From Symbiodinium natans (taxonomy: Eukaryota > Sar > Dinophyceae > Suessiales > Symbiodiniaceae), in NCBI GenBank assembly GCA_905221605.1, contig CAJNDS010000469.1, forward strand, positions 865,685 through 900,684: a stretch of DNA of 35,000 nt. The letters run 5' to 3'. The translations under genes and the position numbers were made by a program. How positions within the stretch are numbered: the stretch's first letter is position 1; every line of letters begins with the position of its first letter. Positions 18,241 to 26,690 of this stretch are shown one piece after another. The notes below the pieces were generated by a model. It was not told where the DNA came from. It made no database searches and saw only the letters and a program-made list of their open reading frames with translations.

Positions 18241-20174
18241 ATGGCGCCACCTATTGCGGCTGCAGATATGCACCGGATTTTTAGGCCTTCTGGTGAGGAG
18301 CTGGCCGTCACCAGTATGGAGGAGGTCCGAGACGTGAAGGAATTGAAAGCAGCGCTGCGCAGCTTGTACAGTTTCCCGCTTTGTCTTCAGCAGCTCTTGC
18401 ACAATGGCAGCATCTTGGATGATTCTGCAAAGCTAACCACTCCCATCGACATGGAGCTGGTCTTGTTTTCCATACCCCCCTTGGGATGTTTTTTTCTTTT
18501 TAAATCATTGCTTGTATAAAACCCAAGAGGATATCAAAAATCTTACTTTTGTTCAGGTCCTAAGGGGAGTATAGGTTGTCCATGTGCTCTTCCCAACACC
18601 GCGAAGCGGCTGCCGAAGAGCTCATCAGCTATGCTTGCAGGCATGGTCACGTAGAGACTGTGCGCAGGCTACTGGAAGCGGGTGTGGATAAGGACATGCA
18701 GATCAAGTTCCTTGGGGACGAAATTCGAACCAAAAACTTGGGGGCATATATACCCTACACTGCTCTGCTTCCTACTAAGGCAAATGGACATTAAAACCCT
18801 TTTAGGGCTCATTTGGTCCTCCAGGTTTGGGGAGACGGCTCTCATGGCGGCCGCTGAATGTGGGCATGTGGCGATTGTGTCCTTGCTATTGGAAGCCGGC
18901 GCTCACACGGAAGTGACTTACTGTGGTTAGCAGGGAATGAGGGAGATTGGGGCCGCCTGTATACACCCTTTAAGGGCTATTTATATAGGGTAACCCTATG
19001 TATACCCTTTAAGGGATTATATAGGGTAGCAACAGTAAGGTGAAAGCTGTGACTGGTTCGACAGCGCTCCTTTGCGCAGCCGACCGTGGCCGCACAGAGA
19101 CTGTTCGACTGCTGCTGGAGGCCATGTGGGACCCTACTTGCCTACAGTCTGAAGGGTCATACCTACGAAATAAGGGTTTACTTGCTTCAAATCTGTAATC
19201 TAGGGGTCGGAATAACTACAAATAGTCTTCCCTTATGGCCCCTTTATGATTCTACTATATCACCCCCCCAGTCCCTATTGAGATTTTTCAGGCTCCTGCA
19301 TTAGGTAGATAAGGTCCCAGAAGAGGCCAGGTAGCCCGAATCCCTAAACCCTGAACCCTATAGACCCTAAACCCTAAACCCTAGAGACCCTAAACCCTAA
19401 ACCCTAGAGACCCTAAACCCTAAACCCTAAACCCTAAACCCTAAACCCTAAACCCTAAACCCTAAACCCTAAACCCTATAGACCCTAAACCCTAAACCCT
19501 AGAGACCCTAAACCCTAAACCAGTGGAGGCGAGGGCCGACAAGGACCTGCAGAACCAGTTTGGCTGCACCGCCTTGACACTGGCGGCTCAAAATGGCCAC
19601 AAAGAGACCACGCAGTTGCTCGTATTTGCTTAAGAAAAACAAAAAACAAAAGAAAATAGTTCGCTTATTGCCCTTATACGGAAGAGTCTAGTTTTTGGAA
19701 GAATATAGTTTTTGCTTAAGAACCACAAAAAAGTAAAAGTTACTAGTCCCCTTTTTTACCCTTGTAAGAAAGAATGACGTTTTATTCTTTGGGGGGTTCT
19801 TAAGCAACCAGTATAGGTTGCTGTTGGAAGCAGGGGCGGACGAAAACCTGCAAAACCGGTCTGGCACAGCTCTGATGGCGGCCGCTCGATATAACCAGCT
19901 GGCGATCGCACATGTGTTGCTGCAAGCTCGTGCAGACCCGGATTTGCAGAGTCGGTACGGCGCAACCGCCCTCATGACAGCGGCCGAACGTGGGCATGTG
20001 CAGAGTGTGTGGTTGTTATTAGAAGCCGGTGCCAACAAGGACCTACAGAATCAATTTGGGAGCACAGCCCTCACGCTCGCCACGGAATACGGCCACACAC
20101 AGATTGCGCAGCTGCTGTCGGAAACGTGCGCAACAAGGACGTCAGAAGCTGACCCCGAAGCTCTACCCACGTGA
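18241..20174 (+). CDS. Ankyrin-repeat protein with ubiquitin-like N-terminus, six exons, 322 aa
   Basis: Exons at 18241-18464, 18575-18706, 18825-18912, 19040-19120, 19529-19614 and 19817-20174 join to 969 bp without a stop until TGA at 20172-20174. Residues ~10-78 form a ubiquitin-like segment (RIFRPSGEELAV ... MELVLLSM) typical of dinoflagellate ankyrin proteins. A first degenerate ankyrin unit (84-120) is followed by units at 121-153, 154-186, 187-219, 220-251, 252-284 and 285-317. They carry the expected TALMAAA / GHV / LLLEAGADKDLQ core. Unit lengths of 33,33,33,32,33,33 after splicing are strong internal proof of introns 2-5. Introns 1, 2, 3 and 5 are GT-AG; intron 4 is GC-AG. ATGs at 18208 and 18268 are alternative starts; 18268 gives the N-terminus most like relatives. 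Ankyrin stacks bind proteins; the partner cannot be told. The last unit degrades into a short non-repeat tail. Confidence 0.93.
18465..18574 (+). mobile_element. Intron 1 of the ankyrin gene, introner-like element
   Basis: GT-AG intron of 110 bp. The intron starts GTTTTCCAT and the next exon starts GTTGTCCAT, a near-perfect direct duplication as left by target-site duplication. Just inside lie inverted repeats: CATACCCCCCTTGGGA (18471-18486) against the complement of TCCTAAGGGGAGTATAG (18558-18574). The interior is T-rich. Splicing restores the frame as ...ELVL-LSMCSS. The duplication supplying the GT donor and the element end supplying AG is the introner layout. Confidence 0.85.
18707..18824 (+). 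mobile_element. Intron 2 of the ankyrin gene, introner-like, family A
   Basis: GT-AG intron of 118 bp, phase 2, restoring KFGETALM. Starts GTTCCTTGGGGACGAA and ends TTTTAGGGCTCATTTGG then TCCTCCAG. The two ends are imperfect inverted repeats of each other. The start shares CCTTGGGGACGA, and the end shares TTTTAGGG-TCATTT, with the free-standing element at 5192-5302. The next exon begins GTTTGG, partly repeating the intron start. Confidence 0.87.
18913..19039 (+). mobile_element. Intron 3 of the ankyrin gene, introner-like, carries family D motif
   Basis: GT-AG intron of 127 bp, phase 0. Intron and following exon both start GTGA. Inverted repeats: CTTACTGTGGTTAGC near the start against the complement of GTAGCAACAGTAAG at the end. 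Contains GGGAATGAGGGAG, shared with elements at 20781, 27500 and 27745. The chosen acceptor gives a 33-residue ankyrin unit; a superficially similar GTGACT repeat at 19049 would give no AG acceptor. Confidence 0.85.
19121..19528 (+). mobile_element. Intron 4 of the ankyrin gene: GC-AG, element plus telomere-like array
   Basis: 408 bp, phase 0. TGGAG|GC occurs at both junctions (19116-19122 and 19524-19530), so the donor is GC and the acceptor AG followed by G. Inside is an element with inverted ends GTGGGACCCTACTTGCCTA (19126-19144) and the complement of TAGGTAGATAAGGTCCCAG (about 19302-19320), bounded by GAGGCCA on both sides. The remainder (19340-19520) is a CCCTAAA array with interposed TAGAGAC and TATAGAC variants, running almost to the acceptor. 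Splicing restores LLLEARADKDLQ. Confidence 0.8.
19615..19816 (+). mobile_element. Intron 5 of the ankyrin gene, introner-like
   Basis: GT-AG intron of 202 bp, phase 2. Intron and next exon both start GTTGCT. Inverted repeats TTGCTTAAGAA (19626-19636) and TTCTTAAGCAA (19797-19807), with a third copy of TTTGCTTAAGAA at 19711. The interior is AT-rich. Splicing restores TQLLLEAGADENLQ. Confidence 0.87.
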
Positions 20175-20219
20175 CCGCACACGTCTGTGGGCATCGAATG
20201 CTTCATGTCCGACCTGTGG

Positions 20220-20307
20220 GTAGCTCTTTTAAATTAGGGTCCTTTTGGTTGGTCCTTCCTGTACTGTAAAAAGGGACCCCAAGACGGGACCCCGAGATAG
20301 AGAACTC
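20220..20307. mobile_element. Inverted-repeat element, family C, just after the ankyrin gene
   Basis: TAGCTCTTTTAAATTAGGGT then CC at the left against the complement of GGGACCCCGAGATAGAGAAC then TCC at the right. The left end resembles 6109-6243 (TCTCTAAATTAAGGTACC). Probably in the 3' UTR or an additional 3' intron. Confidence 0.65.
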
Positions 20308-20312
20308 CCCTT

Positions 20313-20498
20313 GTGCGTTGGTGGTCTCGGAGTCTTCAGCGCCTGCATCGGCTGCTAGCGCTTGAGATTGCTTCAGCAACGGCAGCGACCACTGGAAGCA
20401 TCAACGCTCGGCTCTCTGACTACTGCGATGTGGATTTTGAAGTTACGCCGAGATCGAAGCCTCCGTCTCGCCAGCTGGAGGTGTTTAGATGTGTTTAG
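20313..20498 (+). CDS. Open frame downstream of the ankyrin gene, uncertain
   Basis: 61 codons, from RWWSRSLQRLHRLLALEIAS to PPSRQLEVFRCV. Composition is coding-like and it follows the family C element, so it could be a 3' exon of the ankyrin gene in an alternative transcript or a terminal exon of another gene. No family seen. Confidence 0.3.
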   Translation: MRWWSRSLQRLHRLLALEIASATAATTGSINARLSDYCDVDFEVTPRSKPPSRQLEVFRCV

Positions 20499-20780
20499 GG
20501 TTTAGGGTTTAGGGCCCGCCCTTCACAAGCTTCTCACGTTCAGAGTGACAAGGGGCCAAGACGAATGCAAAAGTAAACCCACCTGGGGAGGGCTCGGAAT
20601 CATGTGCCTCTGCACTGTAGCCAGGAAAAACCTTGTCCTTGCCCAATCCCAAACGCTCTCTGCCACCGAACTCCCCGCCCCAAGCCCTAAACTCTAAACC
20701 CTAAACCCATCCGCCCTTGGCGGGTAGGGACTTGACCAAAAACGTTGCTAGCGTTGGCAAGTGTCCGCGGCACGAGGCTT
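20499..20780. other. Unique sequence, no gene seen
   Basis: A few telomere-like units at 20493-20514 and 20685-20709. Confidence 0.4.
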
Positions 20781-20864
20781 CTTAGTAGGGAATGAGAGAA
20801 TTAGGATGCTTAGTTAAGGGGCTGCTAGGGTAACTATAAGTCCCATTCCCTGAGAACAGCTAAG
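20781..20864. mobile_element. Inverted-repeat element, family D
   Basis: Left CTTAGTAGGGAATGAGAGAA; the complement of the right end reads CTTAGCTGTTCTCAGGGAAT then GGG, similar but with an 8-base insertion. Shares its left end with 27745 and ankyrin intron 3. 84 bp. Confidence 0.65.
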
Positions 20865-20935
20865 GGGGCGGGTCGCTCCATCTGCAGGGGCTCGCGAAAG
20901 CTCACGAAACGGCTAATGTACTGCTAAGAGCCCTA

Positions 20936-21145
20936 CAGTAAACCCTGAAAGCCCTAAGCCCCCCCAAAATCCCGAAGCCAGCTCAACCCTCAACAACGAA
21001 AGACCCCAAAAAAATCCGAAGCCCTCAAACGATGTTCCCCCCAAAATCCCCCATCCTTCCCCCGCCCCCCCCGCCCTCCCCTCCCCCTCCCTTCCCCGCC
21101 CTCCCCTCCCAAAGAGCGACAGAGAGAGCGAGAGCGAGAGAGAGC

Positions 21146-21177
<32 letters not shown>

Positions 21178-21280
21178 GAGCGAGACAGAGTTAGAGACAG
21201 AGAGAGAGAGAGAGAAAGAGAGATGTGTATATATATATATATGTGTATATATATATATATGTATATATAGAGACATAAAC
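20936..21280. repeat. C-rich degenerate units, C/T tract, GA and TA microsatellites
   Basis: AGAG repeats with GC and AC interruptions (21118-21222), then ATATAT/GTATAT (21226-21269). The long minus frames here are low-complexity artefacts. Confidence 0.93.
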
Positions 21281-21578
21281 CTTTAGCCAATTTCAAGAAT
21301 CCTGACCGCACACTAGCCCACCCGCAGGATTGGCTTTTCAGCTTGCGCAGCTTTATTGACTCACCCAGCACACTAAGGAGTCCCCCCCCCCATCCATACA
21401 CCCCTAAGCCTAGGCTTATTAGCCCCAAGACGCCTGAACCCGAAACCCCGAGACCCAAACCCCAAACCCTGAACAACCCTGAACAAGCCTAACCCTAAAC
21501 CCTAAACCCTAGACTCTCTAAACCCTAACCCTTAACCCGAAACTCTCTAAACCCTAAACCCTGTAAACCTGCACCCTC
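21281..21578. other. Unique sequence then degenerate CCCTAAA units
   Basis: Telomere-like units from about 21455 to 21563. Confidence 0.6.
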
Positions 21579-21668
21579 ATGAGCCGACTGTGGCAAGCCC
21601 GAACACCAAGCGATGGCCGCGACCTCTTCGTCAGAGACCTACTGGGCCCAAACCACATGGCGGGTTTC
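21579..21668 (+). CDS. Exon-like island
   Basis: Reads MSRLWQARTPSDGRDLFVRD then LLGPNHMAG. Good codon-like composition; possible GT donor in GCGGGTTTCC. It could be a first or internal exon. Family unknown. Confidence 0.4.
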
Positions 21669-21721
21669 CGAAATTGGGGTTTAGGGTCTAGGGGTTAGGG
21701 TTCAGGGTACCTTAACCGAGT

Positions 21722-21806
21722 GGGGATTTCCGAACCTTATTGGCGTCCTTACTCTCAGGGAATCCTACTATTTGGGGTCTTTCAAGGGCCCCTTAGTTTC
21801 GTAGAC
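21722..21806 (+). mobile_element. Inverted-repeat element, family B
   Basis: GGGGATTTCCGAACCTTATT at the left and CCCCTTAGTTTCGTAGAC at the right, with GTCCTTACT and TTTGGGGTC in between, matching the order in 34251-34371. Confidence 0.7.
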
Positions 21807-21939
21807 GAGCACATCGTAGCCCCCCGACCAAAAAAGATGAAGCCACCCACAAAAGCAAAAAAAACAGAAAGCCTACTTGTACCACATGCCTTTGAGGAGG
21901 AAATGGGAGTTTGGAGTCTAGAATGCAGGGCTTGTGGCC
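21807..21939 (+). CDS. Exon-like island, lysine-rich
   Basis: Open in the frame DEHIVAPRPKKMKPPTKAKK then TESLLVPHAFEEEMGVWSLE. Begins right after the family B element. Splice sites not clear; family unknown. Confidence 0.33.
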
Positions 21940-22018
21940 CTAAACCCTAAACCCTAAACCCTAAACCCTAAACCCTAAACCCTAAACCCTAAACCCTAAA
22001 CCCTAAACCCTAAACCCT
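21940..22018. repeat. CCCTAAA array, about 11 units
   Basis: Near-perfect units running into CCCTGCAG. Confidence 0.97.
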
Positions 22019-22022
22019 GCAG

Positions 22023-22079
22023 ACCCTGGACCTTGAAGGCGCCATGCAACCCGAACGCAAGAGCGGCGGTCGTCGGTGA
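22023..22079 (+). CDS. Terminal-exon-like island with stop
   Basis: After CCCTGCAG| it reads TLDLEGAMQPERKSGGRR then TGA. Here the C-rich array itself leads into the acceptor. Confidence 0.42.
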   Translation, partial: TLDLEGAMQPERKSGGRR

Positions 22080-22139
22080 GGGGGCCGGAGGGGGGGGGGC
22101 CTGATTCTCCCAGATGCGCGGCATAGCCTCGTAAGCATC

Positions 22140-22400
22140 TCCCTCTTTCTCTGTGTCTGACTCTGTTTCTCTCTCTCTCTCTCCCTCCCTCCCTCCCTCG
22201 TTCTTTCATTCTTTTTCTTTCTGTCTTTCTTTCTTTCTTTCTTTCTTTCTTCTTTCTTTCTTTATTTCTTTCTTTCTTCCTTTCTTTCTTTATTTCTTTC
22301 CTTCTTTATTTTATTTATTTCTTTCTTTCTTTCTTTCTTTCTTTGTCTCTCTCTCTCTCCCTCTCCCCGTTTCTCTTTCTTATTCTTTCTCTCTCTGCAA
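22140..22400. repeat. CTTT microsatellite
   Basis: CT repeats, then CTTT with TATTT variants, then CT repeats. The plus frame across it is an artefact. Confidence 0.97.
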
Positions 22401-22404
22401 GCAC

Positions 22405-22650
22405 CTCCGCCCTAAACCCTTGGAAACCTTAAGACCCTAAAGCTCCCTCTCCCCCCCCCCCCCCCCCCCGCCCCAATAACCCCAAACCCCGCAGACCCCT
22501 CAACCATCCAAAGGCCTCCAACCCCCTCCCTCCCCCCCCCCCCGCCCAAAAAAAAAAATCAAACCGCTTAAAACCTTCTAACTCCCTAAGCCCCAACTCC
22601 CTAAACTCTACACCCTAGACCCCAAACCCCTGAACCCCAATCCCTCCACT
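22405..22650. repeat. C-run and degenerate C-rich units
   Basis: C20-type runs at 22450-22469 and 22532-22543, an A run at 22549-22558, and loose CCCTAAA derivatives. Confidence 0.9.
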
Positions 22651-22704
22651 GCCGAGGCCACCTCAAATTCCACGGGGGGCTGGCAAGGCCCTCCTGAGAG
22701 AACT
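22651..22704 (+). CDS. Exon-like island with consensus donor
   Basis: Reads AEATSNSTGGWQGPPERT and ends at GTGAGT. Acceptor uncertain (CACTGCCGAG). Family unknown. Confidence 0.38.
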
Positions 22705-23000
22705 GTGAGTCACAAAACGGTTCAGTTCAGAGGGCTTATGGTTTGGGGTAGTACAGGGTTGTAGGGCTTATAGAGTTTGTGGACTACAGAGAGCTTGTTG
22801 CGCTTGTAGGTTGTAGGTCTTTTAAGGGATAGGTGCTATTCTTCATTGGGTTTTTGGGCGTCGGATCCCTGCCTGCAAAAAAGTCGGCCTTTTCTGTTTG
22901 CAGGTTGGCTTAAGACGCTTGAAGCATGCTTATGCTGGTGATTGCCCCAAAAGTGTAGTGGGTTGAGGGCTGGGAGTTTCGGGTTCTGGGTTTTGGGGGG
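22705..23000. other. Unique sequence, no gene seen
   Basis: Intron-like, GT-rich; no element recognised. Confidence 0.4.
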
Positions 23001-23004
23001 CTCC

Positions 23005-23180
23005 CCTCAAGCCCTAAACCCCAAACCCTGAACCCTAAACCCTAAACTCCTAAACCCTAACCCTGCACCCTGAACCCCAATCCCTTGACCCTAAACCCCA
23101 AACCCTAAACCCTCAACCCTCAACCCTAAACCCTAAACCCTAAACCCCAAACCCTAAACCCTAAACCCTAAACCCTAAAC
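23005..23180. repeat. CCCTAAA array, partly degenerate
   Basis: Units with CCCTGAAC, CCCCAAA and CCCTCAAC variants, becoming regular toward 23180. Confidence 0.95.
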
Positions 23181-23186
23181 GGCCAG

Positions 23187-23288
23187 ATGCCCGCGCGGCT
23201 GTCGGTGTCTGTGGTTTGCCCTGGCGGCGAAGCCAAGAAGGTCGACTTTGACTCCAGGTCCGGCCCTGTCACTGTAGAAGCTCTTTGA
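23187..23288 (+). CDS. Terminal-exon-like island or mini-ORF with stop
   Basis: After ACGGCCAG| it reads MPARLSVSVVCPGGEAKKVD then FDSRSGPVTVEAL and TGA. Flanked by CCCTAAA (left) and TTTAGGG (right, 23310-23386). Begins with ATG, so a 33-aa ORF is also possible. Family unknown. Confidence 0.5.
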   Translation: MPARLSVSVVCPGGEAKKVDFDSRSGPVTVEAL

Positions 23289-23309
23289 GGTATGGCCCCA
23301 AAAACCCTA

Positions 23310-23386
23310 AAGGTTTAGGGTTTAGGGTTTAGGGTTTAGGGTTTAGGGTTTAGGGTTTAGGGTTTAGGGTTTAGGGTTTAGGGTGG
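23310..23386. repeat. TTTAGGG array, about 11 units
   Basis: Near-perfect; inverted relative to the array at 23005-23180. Confidence 0.97.
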
Positions 23387-23820
23387 TCCCCTATGTTTAG
23401 GATACCCGAAATGGACCATCATTCGGAGAGCGGATCATGCAGTTGCTGTTGAGAGTCTCAGCATCATGCCCCAACCCTGTTTCTTTGTTTGATTGATGTT
23501 TTGTTGCCCCGCCCCCCCCCCCCCCCCAACCGGCGCCCACCCCACCCACCCAACCCCCCAAACCCTGCAGAAAATGACATGGCCAATCTACTCAGTTTTT
23601 TAGCACCCTTTTGAACCCTTCTCCCTGCAAACCCTAAACCCTGAACCCATCCTAAACCCTAACCCCTAAAACCCTAAACCCTGTGCCCAGTCGGAGCCTA
23701 CAAGACCAGGCGGGAAAGGGACACGCTTGAGGAGGGGCTATGGGGTTACGCGGGGCCTAAACTTTTTTATACAGAGCATTCTAAGAGGGTTTCAGGCTTC
23801 TGGGCTTTCCTGTCTGTTAT
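23387..23820. other. Unique sequence with C run and small CCCTAAA cluster
   Basis: 23401-23470 is partly open (YPKWTIIRRADHAVAVESLS) without firm junctions. C run at 23510-23527; telomere-like units 23628-23683. Confidence 0.45.
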
Positions 23821-23827
23821 TTGTTTC

Positions 23828-24390
23828 CCTAAACCCTAAACCCTAAACCCTAAAGCCTGAACCCTGAACCCTAAACCCTAAACCCTAAATTTAAGAGCCT
23901 CCGGCTCAAGCTGCCGACCCCAGGGCACCGCGCGGCGCGGGGCGACGGCGGGAGTAGGGGGGGGGGAGGGGTGGGTTTTTTCCAAAGATCCTCTATGTCC
24001 TGTGTGAAACTGCCTATGGTCCATGAGTTTACGCGGTGTGGGTGGCCTGGCCCTCCATGGAAAAGCTGCCAAAATACTCCCCCTACGCCCCCGAATAGGG
24101 GAAAGGGAGGTTTTCACCTCCCCAAACCCATCCAACACCCCGCCACAGTCGGCGGACCCTAAACCCTAAACCCTAAACCCTAAACCCTAAACCCTAAACC
24201 CTGGGGCGGGGGGGGTAGCAGGTTTATGGCGTTGACATGTCGAGGGGATCCTGACACTTTGTACCGGGCATTTGGAACTCCAAAGAAACCTCTAAATTCA
24301 GTTGAGCTGAACCCTAAACCCTAAACCCTAAACCCTAAGCCCTAAACCCTAAGCCCTAAGCCCTAAACCCTAAACCCTAAACCCTTTTGA
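23828..24390. repeat. Three small CCCTAAA arrays
   Basis: 23828-23890, 24155-24202 and 24310-24385, separated by unique DNA. The frames at 23878-24162 lie across one gap and resemble no family. Confidence 0.93.
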
Positions 24391-24395
24391 GCCCA

Positions 24396-24443
24396 AACAA
24401 TGCCATCGAAAAGCTCCAGAAGTCTCTGGAGCTTGAGCTCGAG
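24396..24443 (+). CDS. Exon-like island, coiled-coil-like
   Basis: Reads NNAIEKLQKSLELELE before a GTTGTT donor. Leu/Glu/Lys spacing suits a helix. Family unknown. Confidence 0.38.
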
Positions 24444-24502
24444 GTTGTTTTTTCTCTTTTCTTTCGCGGTTTACTGGGGCTGATGAAATCACTGTCAGTC
24501 CA

Positions 24503-24800
24503 TCCCTAAACCCTAAACCCAAACCCTAAACCCTAAACCCTAAACCCAAACCCTAAACCCTAAACCCCAATCTTTAAACCCTAATCTTTCAACCCTCAAC
24601 CCTAAACCCTAACCCTAAATCCTAAATCCTAAACCCTAAACCCTAAACCCTAAACCCTAAACCCTAAGGTTCAGGTTCAAGGATTCGTTCTCAAAAGAGG
24701 GGGGTCAGCCAGGCCGTGGCGAGGAGGTCGGATTTGGGCGATTGCTGGGTTTAGGGCTTGAGGTTTGGGCTTTCCCTATACCCGAAGCCCTCAACCCTAA
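24503..24800. repeat. CCCTAAA array with variants
   Basis: Includes CCCAAAC and CTTTAAACC-type changes (24503-24667), then loose units to 24808. Confidence 0.93.
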
Positions 24801-24859
24801 ACCCTAAACAATTCCACCCTCGAGCTAAAACCTTTTGGGGCCTTGTTGAATGCTTTCAA

Positions 24860-25009
24860 GTTCTACTTGGAGGTTCATGGTACTTGCTAACCAACTATAA
24901 CTGCACTTAGAACCCACTTATAACTCCCTTAAGTGCCCCAATGTGGGTTATAAGAAGCACAGTTATTATTGGCTAACAAGTACCATGAACCGCCAAGTAG
25001 AGGAGGAAC
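24860..25009. mobile_element. 150-bp element with ~45-bp inverted repeats
   Basis: The left arm TACTTGGAGGTTCATGGTAC... extends to about 24903 and is matched by the complement of 24964-25000 with few mismatches (TACTTGGCGGTTCATGGTAC). It has the longest arms in the window. The interior has complementary AACCCACTTATAAC and GTGGGTTATAAG. No coding capacity. GT at the left end and TAGAGGAG at the right suggest it may be spliced as an intron before the 25006 island. Confidence 0.85.
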
Positions 25010-25116
25010 TTCTCCCCCCCCACCCCCGCCTGCACTACACGGAGGTGCGCGAGGCCTGCCTGAAGCTGGGCCTGATTGCAGACACAGAGGAGCTTCCGGA
25101 TATTGTTGGGCTTTAG
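25006..25116 (+). CDS. Terminal-exon-like island with stop
   Basis: Reads ELLPPHPRLHYTEVREACLK then LGLIADTEELPDIVGL and TAG. It directly follows the inverted-repeat element, so that element may be the preceding intron; upstream 24827-24859 (FGALLNAF) could be the previous exon. Family unknown. Confidence 0.5.
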   Translation, partial: ELLPPHPRLHYTEVREACLKLGLIADTEELPDIVGL

Positions 25117-25470
25117 GGTTTAGGGTTTAGGGTTTAGGGTTTAGGGTTTAGGGTTTAGGGTTTAGGGTTTAGGGTTTAGGGTTTAGGGTAGGAGGAGTTG
25201 GTTAGAGCCTTTTTTTAGGGTTCAGCGGTTTTCGAGCCTAGGGGGCCGGAGGTTTCGGGCTCCCGGAAATCCTGGGAGTGCTCCCTTTTGTCGGAGCTCG
25301 GGGTTGGGAGGTTTGGGTTCAGGGTTCAGGGTTCAGGGTTCAGGGTTCAGGGTTCAGGGTTCAGGGTTTAGGGTTTAGGGTTTAGGGTTTAGGGTTTAGG
25401 GTTTGGGGTTTAAGGTCTAGGGTTTAGGGTTTAATTAGGGTTTAGGGTTTAGGGTTTAGAGGGTCTCAGG
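25114..25470. repeat. TTTAGGG arrays with a TTCAGGG block
   Basis: About 11 TTTAGGG units (25114-25190), unique 25191-25315, then about seven TTCAGGG units (25317-25366) followed by TTTAGGG. Confidence 0.97.
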
Positions 25471-25935
25471 CAGAGGTTGGGGTTTAGAGTTTCGAGGCTT
25501 CGTGTTCAGGTCAGGATTCAGACGCTTGGCGTCTCGAGGTCTTTTGGCTCCCCCTCTTTCGGGTTCGCAGGTAGGCGCAGGCCCCGATACCCCCTCCGCC
25601 CCCCCTCCTTTATTCCCTTAAGCCCCCTAAACCCCCTAAACCCTCACCCCCCCCCCCCCCCCCCCCCCCCCAATAAAAACACCGCCAAAGGGCGGCTGGC
25701 AGGGTCTATTTTTCAGGGTTAGGAGGGGGGGTTTAGGGTTTAGGCCTTCTATTCTGGAAGGCCTACACCCTAGCCCTTTCTTTGGGTATCCAGTTGTCTG
25801 AGTAAGTCGCCCACCGGTGATCAACTTACCCTAAACTGCCCTAAACCCCTAAACCCCGAGACTGCAAAACCAAATCGTAAGCTCTAAACCCGAAAAGTGC
25901 TTTGTAAACCCTGAGAACCCAAACCCCGTGTATAC
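25471..25935. other. Unique sequence with C25 run, no gene seen
   Basis: C run at 25647-25671. Frames at 25477-25824 on both strands span it and are not family-like. Confidence 0.5.
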
Positions 25936-26025
25936 ACCCTAAACCCTAAACCCTAAACCCTAAACCCTAAACCCTAAACCCTAAACCCTAAACCCTAAAC
26001 CCTAAACCCTAAACCCTAAACCCCT
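25936..26025. repeat. CCCTAAA array, about 12 units
   Basis: Near-perfect. Confidence 0.97.
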
Positions 26026-26076
26026 AGACTTCAGAACCCTTTAAAGCAGGTAAGGGGCGACCATGTACCCTTAGAG

Positions 26077-26144
26077 TCCAAGAGGACGAGGAGACCTTCG
26101 TGCTGACCCTGGGCCCCAGGGCCGCCCCGGTCATCAGCTCTAAG
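26077..26144 (+). CDS. Exon-like island
   Basis: Reads QEDEETFVLTLGPRAAPVIS then SK, after CTTAGAG| and before a possible GC donor (AAG|GCAGCC). Flanked by CCCTAAA (left) and TTTAGGG (right). Family unknown. Confidence 0.42.
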
Positions 26145-26153
26145 GCAGCCATT

Positions 26154-26380
26154 GGGTTTAGGGTTTAGGGTTTAGGGTTTAGGGTTTAGGGTTTAGGGTT
26201 TAGGGTATGGGGTTTAGGGGTTTGATTAGGGTTTGGGGTTTAGGGGTGCGGGGATTGGCGTTCAGGATCTGGGGTTCGGGTGTGGTTTGGGGTTTGGGGT
26301 TTAGGGTTTAGGGTTTAGGGTTTAGGGTTTGGGGCTTAGGGTTTGGGGTTTAGGGCTTAGGGTTTAGGGTTTGGGGTTTC
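26154..26380. repeat. TTTAGGG array with TTTGGGG variants
   Basis: Regular at the left (26154-26208), mixed afterward. Confidence 0.96.
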
Positions 26381-26390
26381 GGACGAACAG

Positions 26391-26431
26391 GCGCAGCTGT
26401 TGGCCTACCTGCAAAGCCCCGGCGATGCAAG
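26391..26431 (+). CDS. Small exon-like island
   Basis: Between GAACAG|G and GCAAG|GCAGG; reads AQLLAYLQSPGDA. The frame is also open upstream (DEQ). Family unknown. Confidence 0.35.
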
Positions 26432-26479
26432 GCAGGCTTCGGGTTTGGGGTTGGGGGCCGAGGACCCAGAGTTTCTTTT

Positions 26480-26690
26480 AAGGGTTTAGGGGTTTAGGGT
26501 TTGGGGTTTAGGGGGTTTAGGGGGTTTAGGGGGTTTAGGGGGTTTAGGGGGTTTAGGGGGTTTAGGGGGTTTAGGGGGTTTAGGGGGGTTAGGGGGTTTA
26601 GGGGTTTTAGGGGGTTTAGGGGGTTTAGGGGGTTTAGGGGGTTTAGGGGGTTTAGGGGGTTTAGGGGGTTTAGGGGGGTTTAGGGGTTTA
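26480..26690. repeat. 9-mer array TTTAGGGGG
   Basis: About 19 units of TTTAGGGGG from 26507, with a few 8- or 10-base units. The open frame of Gly-Phe-Arg triplets is an artefact. Confidence 0.97.

Noticed and set aside
17730-18250. Five overlapping frames over the CCCACAAA and CAGA repeats
   Set aside because: Repeat-driven on both strands; they end where the microsatellites end.
18926-19054. Intron 3 with boundaries in the GTGACT direct repeat
   Set aside because: Would require a GT-CT intron; the GTGA duplication gives GT-AG and an exact 33-residue ankyrin unit.
20913-21476. 187-codon minus-strand frame with Ser/Leu and Tyr/Ile repeats
   Set aside because: Crosses GA and TA microsatellites; low-complexity artefact.
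26501-26683. 60-codon Gly-Phe-Arg repeat frame
   Set aside because: Translation of the TTTAGGGGG array.
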